The position numbers and the translations under genes were made by a program. Below, piece by piece: positions 54,560 through 63,960 of a DNA stretch of 64,000 nucleotides. The notes under the pieces are model-generated. The model was not told where the DNA came from. It did no database searches and saw only the letters and a list, made by a program, of their open reading frames with translations. Location of the stretch: the NCBI RefSeq assembly GCF_024809855.1, contig NZ_JANUEM010000005.1:172701-236700 (forward strand). The letters are read 5' to 3'. How positions within the stretch are numbered: the stretch's first letter is position 1; each line of letters starts with the position of its first letter. Origin of the DNA: Rheinheimera pacifica. GTDB lineage: Bacteria > Pseudomonadota > Gammaproteobacteria > Enterobacterales > Alteromonadaceae.

Positions 54560-55006
54560 ATGCAGTATCCGCTTTATGCAACCCTGCGCGCCGGGCGCGA
54601 GTACAGTAAGTTGTGGCCCGCCAAAGCAGAGCTTAATAGCCTGTTTATTGAAAATAAGGTTATTTTACTGACATCAATCACCGGTCGTTATTTACCCGGT
54701 CTGGCGCTGCTGTTTGCGGCTGTACAATACAGTTATCTGGGCAGTGCATTTTTGCCACAAATTTTGGCGATGATGTTGTTCTTAGTATCGCTGCCGTTGC
54801 AAGGGCTGTATTGGCTTGGGGTGCGTGCTGAAACAAAGTTACCGCCATCAATTGCATCCTGGTATCAGCATATAAGGCAGCAAATGCAACAGCATGGAGT
54901 AGAGCTGGCCCCTGTATCACAACCAGGGCGTTACAAAGACCTTGCGGCTTTACTGAAAAAGGCCTATCAGCAACTGGATAAAACTTTCGTCAGGCAGTGG
55001 TTGTAG
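54560..55006 (+). CDS. yfbV: UPF0208 (YfbV) inner-membrane protein
   Basis: 148 residues from the ATG at 54560, with GGAGG six bases before it; an in-frame GTG overlapping that site is unlikely. TLRAGREYSKLWPAKAELNSLFIENKVI and LPLQGLYWLGVRAETKLPPSI follow the E. coli YfbV pattern, with two membrane helices between. YfbV limits spread of Ter macrodomain organisation in E. coli, so a DnaA-box pair upstream is an interesting neighbour, but a link is not shown. Confidence 0.9.
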   Translation: MQYPLYATLRAGREYSKLWPAKAELNSLFIENKVILLTSITGRYLPGLALLFAAVQYSYLGSAFLPQILAMMLFLVSLPLQGLYWLGVRAETKLPPSIASWYQHIRQQMQQHGVELAPVSQPGRYKDLAALLKKAYQQLDKTFVRQWL

Positions 55007-55036
55007 CCACTACCTGGCAATGCCCAGTGTTAGAGC

Positions 55037-55843
55037 TTACTTAAATACAGACCATACCGGAGCATGATCTGAAGGGCGTTCTATACCGCGCAGTTCATAG
55101 TCAATACTGCTTTCTATACAGCGCTTAGCCAGAGGCGCTGTAGCCAGAACAACATCAATACGCAAGCCGCGGTTGTCATCAAAACCCTTAGAACGATAAT
55201 CAAACCAGCTATACTGGGCGCTTGTTTCCGGGTGCAGGGCACGAAAAGTATCAATTAAGCCCCAGTCTTTAAGTTGCTGTAACCAGGCCCGTTCCTCAGG
55301 CAAAAATGAGGTTTTGCCTTCGCGTAACCAGCGCTTGGCATTGGCTTCGCCTATGCCAATGTCCAGATCAATTGGCGATATATTAATGTCGCCAATAATG
55401 GCCAGCTGCTCATCCGGGCTATGGTGTTCGGTTAGGTAACGTTGTAGATCGGCATAAAATTTGGTTTTTGCCGGAAACTTGACCGGATGATCGCGGTTTT
55501 CTCCCTGAGGGAAGTAGCCATTCAGTACGGTTAGCGGCGTGCCGTCGGCCTGGGTAAAGCTGCCAATCAGCATTCTGCGCTGAGCATCCGCTTCGTCTGT
55601 AGGAAAGCCATACTGCATTTTTGTGGCGGGCTCTTTACTGAGAATTGCCACGCCGTAGTGCCCTTTCTGGCCAAAATGATAAACGTGATAGCCCATCGCC
55701 TGAACATCAGCCAACGGAAACTCATCATCATGAACTTTAATTTCCTGCAGGCCGATAATATCTGGTTGATGTTTATCGATAAGTGCTTGCAGCTGGTGTA
55801 GTCTTGCTCGTATTCCATTGATATTAAATGAAATAATTTTCAT
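55037..55843 (-). CDS. xthA: Exodeoxyribonuclease III
   Basis: 268 residues (E. coli 268). It cuts DNA at abasic sites and has 3'-5' exonuclease activity in base excision repair. [32 protein letters not shown] (metal-binding Glu), [24 protein letters not shown] (Asp/Asn) and the catalytic histidine in [10 protein letters not shown] are all present. It is convergent with yfbV by a few dozen bases, and divergent from the YgjP-like gene. Confidence 0.96.
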   Translation of the reverse strand: MKIISFNINGIRARLHQLQALIDKHQPDIIGLQEIKVHDDEFPLADVQAMGYHVYHFGQKGHYGVAILSKEPATKMQYGFPTDEADAQRRMLIGSFTQADGTPLTVLNGYFPQGENRDHPVKFPAKTKFYADLQRYLTEHHSPDEQLAIIGDINISPIDLDIGIGEANAKRWLREGKTSFLPEERAWLQQLKDWGLIDTFRALHPETSAQYSWFDYRSKGFDDNRGLRIDVVLATAPLAKRCIESSIDYELRGIERPSDHAPVWSVFK

Positions 55844-55965
55844 GCTGTGTTAGGCCCTTAATTTGTTTAATACCGCTAAGTAGCAGGATAATAACACTTT
55901 ATCCGCTGCTGTGGCACAATGATGGCGTGATTAAGCTAAGTCAGAACCCCGGTATGGAGTAGAGA

Positions 55966-56670
55966 TTGTCAGCGTTAAAGATAGAAACCGAGCAGTTTAG
56001 CTACACCGTGCATTACAGTTCAAGAAGACGTAGTGTGGCGTTGCAGGTTAAGCAGGGCCAACTGACAGTGCGGGCGCCACTTGGTTATAACCTGGCTGAC
56101 ATAAAGAAGTTGGTGCAACAGAAGCAGCAGTGGGTAATAAAACATCTGCAGCAAGTGAAGCAGCAAATCAGGCCACAATGGCTGGCAGGACAGCAATTAC
56201 CGTTACTGGACAGTACCATCGGATTAACCCGGTTGCGTGGAGCGAAATCAGTAGTGCTGCATGACGAACATAATATTACAGTTATTGTGTCATCCCGTGT
56301 GCAACCGCAACGCTATCAAAAGGTGCTATTAACCTTGTTGCAAAAATGGTATCAAGAACAAGCGTTTAGTTGGTTTGCAGAGCGGGTGTTTTACTGGCAA
56401 AACAAGATGAATGTACGCTCCGGCAATATAATTATTGGCAATTGGCGCACAAAATGGGGTTATTGTAAAAGCACCGCAGAGTTGGGGTTTAACTGGCGTT
56501 TAATGATGGCTCCTGCCTGGGTAGCAGACTATGTGGTGGTGCATGAACTGGCTCATCTTAAGCATCTGAACCATTCGCCGCGTTTCTGGCAACTGGTAGG
56601 CGTGTATTATCCGCAAGCAGAACAGGCTAAAGCCTGGCTAAAACAGAATCAGCACTTATTAGAGCTATAA
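55966..56670 (+). CDS. YgjP-like metallopeptidase domain protein
   Basis: 234 residues. The C-terminal DUF45 domain has the zinc motif VVHELAHLKHLNHSPRFW (HExxH), preceded by NWRTKWGYCKSTAELGFNWRLMMAP, the family pattern. E. coli YgjP was reported to be UTP pyrophosphatase, so hydrolysis of a nucleotide is an alternative to proteolysis. The start is TTG with GGAG about eight bases upstream. No operon partner. Confidence 0.88.
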   Translation: MSALKIETEQFSYTVHYSSRRRSVALQVKQGQLTVRAPLGYNLADIKKLVQQKQQWVIKHLQQVKQQIRPQWLAGQQLPLLDSTIGLTRLRGAKSVVLHDEHNITVIVSSRVQPQRYQKVLLTLLQKWYQEQAFSWFAERVFYWQNKMNVRSGNIIIGNWRTKWGYCKSTAELGFNWRLMMAPAWVADYVVVHELAHLKHLNHSPRFWQLVGVYYPQAEQAKAWLKQNQHLLEL

Positions 56671-56675
56671 AAAAA

Positions 56676-56696
56676 GCGCCGATACAGGACCGGCGC
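56676..56696 (-). terminator. Short GC hairpin with leftward T-run
   Basis: GCGCCG (56676-56681) and CGGCGC (56691-56696) pair; leftward reading is followed by TTTTTT. There is no leftward gene just to its right, so if functional it blocks antisense reading into the YgjP-like gene. The rest of 56697-56919 before deoC shows nothing more. Confidence 0.4.
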
Positions 56697-56919
56697 AAAC
56701 ACTAGGACATCGAAACAGGAGAGAAAAGGTGTTACATAGCTACTACTGGTAAATAAGACCGGGCCTTTGGCAAAAGATTCAAAATTATTTTCAATTATTT
56801 TTCGTGACAGTGTTTTGCATTTTTATGGGTATTTGGTTTAAGCTCCGCGGCATCTACAGTGTGATGTTACTACAGCGAACAGACAGCTAATATTGCTGTT
56901 TTGCGACGGGGCTTTAACG

Positions 56920-57645
56920 ATGACAAACCTGCTACGCCTGCAACAACTGGCAAAACTATTAGATATTACCCGTTTACAGGATGATGATACAGAGCAGAGC
57001 TTTGGCCAGTGGCTTGGAAGTGTTCCCGCTCTGACTCCTGCGGCTTACTGTGTTTATCCTCAATTTTTGGCAAGTTTACAACAGTGGCCACAACGTGCAC
57101 GGCAGGCGAACATTGCCACAGTGGTTAATTTCCCCGGCGCAGAGTTGGCTGCCGATATCGCATGTGAGCAAATTCAGCAAGCCAAAATGGCCGGAGCAAC
57201 AGAAATTGATTGTGTCTTGCCCTATAAAGCTCTGCTGCGTGGCGAGCAGGGCTTAGTTAAAAGCTTTTTATACGATATACGCCAGGCTTGCGCTAACAGC
57301 TGTTTAAAAGTGATTATCGAATCTGGTGAGCTGGTTACAGCGCAACAAATTACCAAAGCGACCGAACTGGTAATAGAAGGGGGCGCTGATTTTGTCAAAA
57401 CATCCACCGGCAAAGTTGCCACCGGGGTTACTATTGAAGCGGCCCGTATTATTCTCACGGTAATTGCTGCGGCAAACCGCCAGGTTGGTTTTAAAGCGTC
57501 TGGCGGTGTACGTAATATTGCTCAGGCGCTTGAACTGATGCAGTTATATGAGGATATTACCGGGCGAATTGCCACCAATGCCGGCATTCGAATTGGTGCC
57601 AGTGCGCTGGCTAATGACGTAGCGCAACAACTTCTGTCGCAGTAA
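56920..57645 (+). CDS. deoC: Deoxyribose-phosphate aldolase
   Basis: 241 residues from the ATG at 56920. It splits 2-deoxyribose-5-phosphate into glyceraldehyde-3-phosphate and acetaldehyde. TIM barrel with VVNFPGA, EIDCVLPY, LKVIIESGEL and the Schiff-base lysine in FVKTSTG, plus the phosphate loop GFKASGGVRN. It lacks deoA, deoB and deoD beside it, so it is a lone salvage gene. Its stop codon touches the stop of the convergent REC-TPR gene with no gap. Confidence 0.95.
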   Translation: MTNLLRLQQLAKLLDITRLQDDDTEQSFGQWLGSVPALTPAAYCVYPQFLASLQQWPQRARQANIATVVNFPGAELAADIACEQIQQAKMAGATEIDCVLPYKALLRGEQGLVKSFLYDIRQACANSCLKVIIESGELVTAQQITKATELVIEGGADFVKTSTGKVATGVTIEAARIILTVIAAANRQVGFKASGGVRNIAQALELMQLYEDITGRIATNAGIRIGASALANDVAQQLLSQ

Positions 57646-59277
57646 TCAGCGCCTGAATTCATCGCGTAGTTTATCAAATTGCTGCAGAAGCTCTTTATAA
57701 CGTACGCGATGATGCTCGGGTAAAGGCATGTTGTCGACAACGCGGAATGTTTTTTTACAGCGCTCAAATAGCTCTCTTGATTTATTTCTTTGCTGACTGT
57801 TTAACTGCTGAATGGATGCCTGGATAAGATTCAAAGCACTACCGGTATTCATTGGCGCCACTTCCAGCGCTGCTTCAAATTGCCTGACTGCAGCGACAAA
57901 ATTACCTTCTTTGTAGCTTTTGATACCCGCTTTATTCAACTCAGCAAATTGCAGCTGCTTCTGATCGACAAAATGTTGTTGATCGCCGAACAGTGAATTT
58001 AGCACCGGGTTGGCCATCAGTTCTGCTGGTAATAGCTTTTGTAGTGTAGCTGCTTGCTCATACTCGCCAATTTGATTTAGCAAAAAGATAGCATCCGGCA
58101 AAATCTGATGTTGATCATGTAGCTCTTCAGACACCGCCGCATAGGTTTTTTTTGCCTGATACTGGGCACCGTTTAGTGATTCCAGCCTTGCCTGACACAG
58201 AGATTCAAATAAATCGAAGTTAATTTCTCTTGTCATCATTTCATCACGTTTAACGCGCTGTAGAGCAAGCGACACTTCTTGCAGGTAGCGGTTACGGTTT
58301 GCCGGTTCGTCAGCTCTTACTGCAGCCTCAATAACGGTGCGGATATAGTTAAGCAAATGAATAATGTCCTGCTTTATTGAGCGGCGGGTAATCTCATATA
58401 ACTGCTTACTGGCAAGAACCTGTTGGGGAATATTATTTAAATCGCGGGCCATTTCCATCACAAGGTATTGGCGCTGCATACTGTAGGGGGCTATTTCTGC
58501 CGCCGCCTGAATGCTGCTGAAGGCTTTATCTGTCTCGCCCATAGCGCGATAATTTTGTGCCTGAATATCATAAGCTTCAGCAAAATAACGATTATTCTCT
58601 ATCGCCTCCTGACACAGGGCCATACTGTCTTCAAAACGGTTTTGCCGGTAGCACACTTTTGCCTGCAGCAATAATGCCCAGCCGCTGCGTCGTTGTGACA
58701 GCGTTTCCTGTAATATATGTTCAGCTTCGGCAAGCTGGTTTAGCTTAATAAGATTTTCTACCAGCACACGTTTACAGAATGGCTGATAACGACCTTCAGT
58801 GCCTATTTCCTGCTGACACAGTGTGACCACCTGTTCTGCTTGTTCGTCAAATAATGCCTGATACACTGCAGCCAGTTGAGTTTTTTTTCTTTTTATCCGT
58901 TGAATTCTGCTACGCAGTACGTTTTGTGAAAAGGGTTTGACCAGATAGTCGTCAGGCTCTAATTCTACCGCGCTCATTACCATAGGGACGGTATTTTCAC
59001 CGGTTACCAACATAAAAATACTATGCGGGCCAAGCAGTTTTTTTTCCCGTAGATCTTCAAGTAGCTGCTTGCCGTTTTTGCCTACACCCAAATGGTAATC
59101 AACAAACAAGACGTCATAATTTACATTGGCGCACTTGGCCAATGCCTGCTCACCAGTGGGAGCAAAGGCAACGTTGGTGGCTCCCATAGAGTACAGGATG
59201 CCTTTAAACATCAATTGAAAAGCCCGTTGATCATCAACAATTAGTATCCGCTGATTCTCAAGCGTCTTGTTATTCAT
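57646..59277 (-). CDS. Orphan response regulator with TPR output domain
   Basis: 543 residues. The REC domain (about 9-130) has DD in ILIVDDQRAFQLMFKG, the phospho-acceptor Asp in YDVLFVDYHLG, Thr in VTGEN and Lys in YLVKPFSQN. A short basic helix (SRIQRIKRKK) leads to a long TPR superhelix (about 150-540). There is no DNA-binding or enzymatic output, so it would act by protein contacts. No histidine kinase is nearby. This architecture is known in Vibrio, Shewanella and relatives without an assigned function. Confidence 0.9.
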   Translation of the reverse strand: MNNKTLENQRILIVDDQRAFQLMFKGILYSMGATNVAFAPTGEQALAKCANVNYDVLFVDYHLGVGKNGKQLLEDLREKKLLGPHSIFMLVTGENTVPMVMSAVELEPDDYLVKPFSQNVLRSRIQRIKRKKTQLAAVYQALFDEQAEQVVTLCQQEIGTEGRYQPFCKRVLVENLIKLNQLAEAEHILQETLSQRRSGWALLLQAKVCYRQNRFEDSMALCQEAIENNRYFAEAYDIQAQNYRAMGETDKAFSSIQAAAEIAPYSMQRQYLVMEMARDLNNIPQQVLASKQLYEITRRSIKQDIIHLLNYIRTVIEAAVRADEPANRNRYLQEVSLALQRVKRDEMMTREINFDLFESLCQARLESLNGAQYQAKKTYAAVSEELHDQHQILPDAIFLLNQIGEYEQAATLQKLLPAELMANPVLNSLFGDQQHFVDQKQLQFAELNKAGIKSYKEGNFVAAVRQFEAALEVAPMNTGSALNLIQASIQQLNSQQRNKSRELFERCKKTFRVVDNMPLPEHHRVRYKELLQQFDKLRDEFRR

Positions 59278-59396
59278 TCACACCACTTCGCCTAAAACTA
59301 AATTCAGTTAAGTGTCGGAAATAACAGGGTGATTAGCAAGAAAATTAATACAGCAGTGTGGTGCAGAGGAGTGTTTAGCTTAGTACGGTAGGAAAA

Positions 59397-59481
<85 letters not shown>

Positions 59482-59598
59482 ACGAGTGGACGGCATATTA
59501 TCAAACTGACTTTTGAAGTAAAGGCATTTGCTAAACTTTTTTGTCTGACTGCCGATAAATGCAGCAAGAGCAAAACAAAACCGGTATAACTGCGCAAA

Positions 59599-60075
59599 AT
59601 GTCGATGGTAATTAACGAATGGCAACTTGATGTAAAGCTGAATCGAGCTCTGCAAAATGCCCAGCGCACAGATTTTGCTTTGTACCTTGCGCTGTTGTCA
59701 CCGGCAGTAGAAGAGTCTGCCCAGTTCTATACGCCGGATGCTATTGAGCAAAGCGCACAACTTAATTTATATCAGCAACTTGGTGTTGCGTTACCGCGTA
59801 GCCTGGCACAGACAGAAGCTGATACGATAACAATGCTCAAACAGAGCAAAGCTCTGGGCAGTAGTGGTTTAGCCCAGCTAAAGCTGGCTACTTACCTTAA
59901 CCCGCCGCCTTTAGCCCGGCATGATGATAAGCAGCGGCTAGCTGATGATGTATGGCAAAACTTAAGTTTGCATAGTCGCAGAAGGTTACAACATACCACG
60001 CCTGAAAAACCACAGGCTAACCCGGCAGATCTTTATGAAGTATTACAGCAATTACACGGTAGTGAGGCTGCCTGA
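59599..60075 (+). CDS. Hypothetical protein, 158 residues
   Basis: No recognised family. It is helical with polar, Gln-rich stretches (NRALQNAQRTDFALYLALLSPAVEES; TDTITMLKQSKALGSSG-type) and a proline-rich middle (TYLNPPPLARHDD). A second ATG two codons in (59605) is equally possible; neither has a strong ribosome site. It lies between the tRNA (opposite strand) and ychJ and stands alone. Confidence 0.6.
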   Translation: MSMVINEWQLDVKLNRALQNAQRTDFALYLALLSPAVEESAQFYTPDAIEQSAQLNLYQQLGVALPRSLAQTEADTITMLKQSKALGSSGLAQLKLATYLNPPPLARHDDKQRLADDVWQNLSLHSRRRLQHTTPEKPQANPADLYEVLQQLHGSEAA

Positions 60076-60093
60076 GTATTATAAACAGCGTGG

Positions 60094-60567
60094 CTAGCTA
60101 CCTGATATACGGTGCACTACACAATGCTTAAATTTTTTAGCGCTACCACAAGGGCAGAACTCATTGCGACCAATTTTTACCGGCGCTTTATCATTTAATA
60201 TACCGTCAATGTAGTACCAGGCTTTGTCGTATACGAAGCGGGAGCGTTCGGCAAATTCGTACAGTGTACTTTGCTGTATATAGCGCACACTGAAACTAAC
60301 ATAGCCCTCGCTATCTGTTTGTTCTGAGGACAGAACAGTTAGTTTGATAAAATGGCTGTTATTGGCAAAAGCCGCCAGTGATGTATGAGAGTTAGCCGCC
60401 TGTTTTGAGGGATGATAAGTTTGATGCAAGTAATTGATATTACGCTGGCAATAAGCACTGTAACGTGAGCGCATTAACTGCTCGCAATGTGCTGCGTGTG
60501 CCTGCCCGGATATCAATGGCAGGCAACACAAACTGAATTCTTTGGCTGAGCCACAGTAGCATTGCAT
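60094..60567 (-). CDS. ychJ: YchJ-family protein with two SEC-C motifs
   Basis: 157 residues. SEC-C zinc motifs at both ends, CYCGSAKEFSLCC at the N-terminus and FCPCGSAKKFKHC at the C-terminus, flank an NTF2-like YchJ domain (MRSRYSAYCQRNINYLHQTYHPS). The domain order matches the UPF0225/YchJ family. The function is not established. Monocistronic. Confidence 0.92.
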   Translation of the reverse strand: MQCYCGSAKEFSLCCLPLISGQAHAAHCEQLMRSRYSAYCQRNINYLHQTYHPSKQAANSHTSLAAFANNSHFIKLTVLSSEQTDSEGYVSFSVRYIQQSTLYEFAERSRFVYDKAWYYIDGILNDKAPVKIGRNEFCPCGSAKKFKHCVVHRISGS

Positions 60568-60636
60568 ATTAATCCGCTTTACCTGTTCGTTAAAAAGCCT
60601 GATCTTAGCATCTTTGCCGCGTGAATTTAAAATGCA

Positions 60637-61083
60637 TTAGTGGGTAATGTGCTCTTGTTGCAGCTGTTCGCATTGATAAAACCAAGTGTTATGCATTACT
60701 GCCAGTTTACGACAGATGTTTAGCTGCTGCGGGTCCAGCATCCGGGCAAAGTTGATAACGACTTTACAGCTCGCGGATACCAATGCCTGCTGAATAGTTG
60801 CATTGAGATCCCTGATTTGCTTCTGATGTACAATCAAAACATTATGAAAAGATATTTGGTGCTGCTCAGCCCAGGTTTTGTGCGGTATATGCGATGGAGC
60901 TATTAACAGAATCCATCCTTGCTGATGCTGATGCTGCTGAATCAGCTGCAGTAAGGAGTGATGTGAAGGATTAGCTGTAATGGCTTCACTATCAGTTACC
61001 GAATGTATTTTCAACAAACGGCTATCGGAGTAAGCGGTTGCTGCATTAGCATAAAATTGTTGATTAACCGGGCGGTTATACAT
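60637..61083 (-). CDS. sulA: SulA-like SOS cell-division inhibitor
   Basis: 148 residues (E. coli SulA 169), from the ATG at 61083 with GAGG six bases upstream; the 38 in-frame residues further upstream cross the LexA box and are not coding. It has the SulA-type RecA-like core: SLLQLIQQHQHQQGWILLIAPSH, KTWAEQHQIS and CKVVINFARMLDPQQLNICRKLA. SulA blocks FtsZ polymerisation during DNA damage. The start is 26 bases from a strong LexA box, giving independent support. lexA itself is not in the window. Confidence 0.85.
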   Translation of the reverse strand: MYNRPVNQQFYANAATAYSDSRLLKIHSVTDSEAITANPSHHSLLQLIQQHQHQQGWILLIAPSHIPHKTWAEQHQISFHNVLIVHQKQIRDLNATIQQALVSASCKVVINFARMLDPQQLNICRKLAVMHNTWFYQCEQLQQEHITH

Positions 61084-61108
61084 ATCTACCTCTACATGTC
61101 TATTTATA

Positions 61109-61128
61109 CAGTGTATGTATATACAGTA
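61109..61128 (-). promoter_or_regulatory. LexA box of sulA-like gene
   Basis: Leftward the 20-mer matches the LexA consensus TACTGTATATATATACAGTA at 17 of 20 positions: the CTGT half is perfect and the other half is ACAC for ACAG. It lies 26 bases upstream of the sulA-like start, as expected for SOS control. Confidence 0.85.
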
Positions 61129-61255
61129 TTTGCTTGTTGTGTAAAAAGCAAGCGTTTTAGCCGTTTTTTTACTGTCATAGAACCCAGGCAGTGTCATGCA
61201 GTTGTCATACTGAAGTATTAACCTTTTGCCGCAGTTGCTTACATCGGTTGTAGTT

Positions 61256-63040
61256 ATGACGGTTAACCCGAATTATTGTACTGAGTTGTCGAACCTTATC
61301 CGGCAGCGCGCACTGACTCCGCTTTTTCAACCTATTTTCAGTCTGTCGTCTACAGAGGTGCTGGGTTATGAGGCCCTGATAAGAGGGCCATCAAATAGCC
61401 CGTTGCATTCTCCCTTATTGTTATTTAAAGCGGCATTGATGTGCGAAATGCTGGAGCCGCTTGAGATGCTGTGCCGACAGATAAGTATTGAAGCTTTTGC
61501 CAGAGCAAAGATGCCTGGCTTGCTGTTTCTCAATGTTAACCCGTTATTATTGCTTACCTCAGATCATCCCTCCGGGCTAACAAACAGGCTGTTGCAGCAA
61601 GCAGAACTTGACCCGTCCCGGGTTGTTATTGAAATTTCAGAGCAATATCAGGTTGAAGATCCAAGCGTATTAGTAAGGGCTGTAAACCATTATCGTGAGC
61701 TTGGGTTCTCTATCGCGATTGACGATTTAGGCAGTGGCTTTTCCGGCCTGAAGCTGTGGTCTGAGTTAAAACCAGATATTGTCAAAATTGACCGTTATTT
61801 TATCAGCCAACTACATACAGATCCGACCAAAAGAGCTTTTGTGCAGAATATAGTGGCTCTGGCTAATGCAACCGGCTCAAAAATTGTCGCAGAAGGCATA
61901 GAAACCCAGGAGGAGCTATTACTGTGTCAGGAGCTTGGCGCTGATTATGGCCAGGGCTTTCTGCTGGGTCGGCCAGTTGCAAAAATAGAAGCCTCACCGC
62001 ACGGGCGGTATTTACTGGTTAAACAAAAGCAGCCTTACACAGCGGCGGCTGAAAAAGTATCTGCGATTGTGCAGTTTTTACCAGCCATTGAAAGCGGGGC
62101 TTTGGCGGGAGCGGTTATGCAGTTATTCAGCGACAACCCTGATTGGGCAGGTCTGGCTATTGTCGAATCTGGTATTCCGGTTGGCATGATAAACCGGGCA
62201 CAGTTGCTGGCAATGTTTGCAATGCCGTATGGCCGCTCGTTGTATGAAAAAAAGCCAATAAAGCGCCTTATGACAATAAGCCCGGTGGTCGTAGATGAAC
62301 ACACTAGTCTGGACGACGTGAGTGAGTTAGTCACCCGTAATGAAGATGGTGATAATAACTGGTTTTTTATTGTGACATCAGCACAGCGTTATATTGGTAT
62401 TGGTTCAGTGCGGTTGTTGCTAAAAAAAATTACAGAGCGAAAGTTGCAACATGCCCGTTATGCCAATCCACTAACATTACTGCCGGGGAACGTACCGATT
62501 TATCAGGAGGTCGATCGCTTACTAAGCCAACAGATGAACTTTACTCTGGCTTATGCAGATTTAAATCACTTTAAGCCATATAACGATATATATGGATACA
62601 GCAGAGGAGATTTGGTATTACAACTGCTGGCTGAAATTATTAGTCAGGCTGTTGCCGATTCTGGTAATTTTGTCGGCCATGTTGGCGGTGATGACTTTAT
62701 TATCATCTTTACCAGTGATAATTGGCAAACTGCCTGCCAGCAGATAGTACAGGATTTTAATCAGCGTATTGTGCATTATTATGATGCAGCGCATGTCGCA
62801 GCAGGTGGGCTTAGTGCTGTTAGCCGATCTGGCGACATGTGTTTTTATCCTTTGCTGGCGTTATCTATAGGAGTAGTATTACCCGATCCTGCATTGTGTT
62901 CATGTCATCATGATGTGGCTGCGATAGCGACGTCGGCAAAAACAGAAGCGAAAAAGTTGCCGACAGGAGGCGTATTTGTTTCGCGACGCAGAGGCCCTGC
63001 CACAGCTATTCCGGTACTGGCTGGACCATTGCCCCGCTAA
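61256..63040 (+). CDS. EAL-CBS-CBS-GGDEF cyclic-di-GMP protein
   Basis: 594 residues from the ATG at 61256; a TTG at 61226 is the alternative. The phosphodiesterase domain comes first: YEALIRG, FLNVNP, VIEISEQ, AIDDLGSG, IVKID, AEGIET and GQGFLLGRPV supply the known catalytic residues. Two CBS domains follow (about 260-400: GLAIVESGIPVGMINRAQ and MTISPVVVDEH), then a GGDEF domain with GGDDF and no RxxD inhibitory site. It likely hydrolyses cyclic di-GMP; cyclase activity is possible. The CBS pair may sense adenine nucleotides. It is divergent from sulA. Confidence 0.9.
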   Translation: MTVNPNYCTELSNLIRQRALTPLFQPIFSLSSTEVLGYEALIRGPSNSPLHSPLLLFKAALMCEMLEPLEMLCRQISIEAFARAKMPGLLFLNVNPLLLLTSDHPSGLTNRLLQQAELDPSRVVIEISEQYQVEDPSVLVRAVNHYRELGFSIAIDDLGSGFSGLKLWSELKPDIVKIDRYFISQLHTDPTKRAFVQNIVALANATGSKIVAEGIETQEELLLCQELGADYGQGFLLGRPVAKIEASPHGRYLLVKQKQPYTAAAEKVSAIVQFLPAIESGALAGAVMQLFSDNPDWAGLAIVESGIPVGMINRAQLLAMFAMPYGRSLYEKKPIKRLMTISPVVVDEHTSLDDVSELVTRNEDGDNNWFFIVTSAQRYIGIGSVRLLLKKITERKLQHARYANPLTLLPGNVPIYQEVDRLLSQQMNFTLAYADLNHFKPYNDIYGYSRGDLVLQLLAEIISQAVADSGNFVGHVGGDDFIIIFTSDNWQTACQQIVQDFNQRIVHYYDAAHVAAGGLSAVSRSGDMCFYPLLALSIGVVLPDPALCSCHHDVAAIATSAKTEAKKLPTGGVFVSRRRGPATAIPVLAGPLPR

Positions 63041-63086
63041 ATTTGAGTAGAATAGCCTGCTTATATTGTAAGAGAGTCAGCAATCG

Positions 63087-63785
63087 ATGTTGTTAGAAAA
63101 GTATGTTAACCAAAGTAGCGCAGGTTTTAGTTTTAGCCGTAAGCAGGCCAGTGAGTTTGCCAAACAAGTAGCAACGGACTTTAATCCGATTCACGATGAA
63201 GAAGCGAAACGGTTTTGCGTACCAGGCGATTTATTGTTTTCGTACCTGTTAAACCGGTACGGTATTACAGAACAACTTAGCTGCCAGTTCTCTGGCATGG
63301 TAGGCGCTGACGTGCTTTTACAATGTAAAGAGCAGGATAACCTGATAACGATTTGCGATAATCAGGATAAAACCTACTTGTCTTTGCAGCATAACGGCGC
63401 TTGTCAGCATGACTTAGCTGTTATTGAGCCATTAATCCGCGACTACGTGAAATTCTCCGGTCAGAACTTCCCACATATACTATTACCGTTGATGCAACAG
63501 CATCAGGTGATGATTAATCCGCAGCGTCCGCTGGTGATCTACGAGAGTATGGCACTAAGCTTTGTCCGTTTGCCCAGACAAAAAGTGGATTTATGCCTTA
63601 CCGCATCTTCGCTATCGGTAGATGGTAAACGTGGTAATGCTTTGCTGGAGTTCTCGTTAAGCGAGCAGGGTGAACTGATAGGTAAAGGCGAAAAGCGGAT
63701 GATCCTAAGCAACCTTATGCCATACGATGACGCTCAAATGCAGCAAATGGTTGCTGAGTATAATAGCCGTAAAGTTGCGGCTTAA
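63087..63785 (+). CDS. DUF3581 protein
   Basis: 232 residues. FSFSRKQASEFAKQVATDFNPIHDEEAKRFCVPGDLLFSYLL is typical of DUF3581 and resembles the N-terminal half of hot-dog (MaoC-like) enzymes, which suggests a thioester-binding fold; no function is known. It has its own terminator and lies just before the rRNA-type promoters. Confidence 0.82.
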   Translation: MLLEKYVNQSSAGFSFSRKQASEFAKQVATDFNPIHDEEAKRFCVPGDLLFSYLLNRYGITEQLSCQFSGMVGADVLLQCKEQDNLITICDNQDKTYLSLQHNGACQHDLAVIEPLIRDYVKFSGQNFPHILLPLMQQHQVMINPQRPLVIYESMALSFVRLPRQKVDLCLTASSLSVDGKRGNALLEFSLSEQGELIGKGEKRMILSNLMPYDDAQMQQMVAEYNSRKVAA

Positions 63786-63801
63786 TACAAAGAAGGGAAA
63801 T

Positions 63802-63839
63802 GCGTGTTTTGGCTAATTAATCAGCAGTCACGCTTTTTT
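63802..63839 (+). terminator. Probable terminator of DUF3581 gene
   Basis: GCGTG (63802-63806) and CACGC (63829-63833) pair with an inner GCT/AGC helix in the loop, followed by six T. The stem is short but the T-run is convincing. Confidence 0.6.
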
Positions 63840-63852
63840 CTCAAATAACCGC

Positions 63853-63887
63853 TTGCAGGTCTCCTAAAAGGCCCTATAATGCGCGCC
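63853..63887 (+). promoter_or_regulatory. rRNA-operon-type promoter (first of two)
   Basis: TTGCAG (63853-63858), 16-base spacer, TATAAT (63875-63880), then GCGCGCC, the GC-rich discriminator expected of stringently controlled stable-RNA promoters. Confidence 0.75.
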
Positions 63888-63960
63888 ATGCCACGGGGCG
63901 CTGCAGTTTGGGTGCTTCAGGTGAGTCAAAACGGGTCGCAAAAATCTTTTAAAAAGACGC

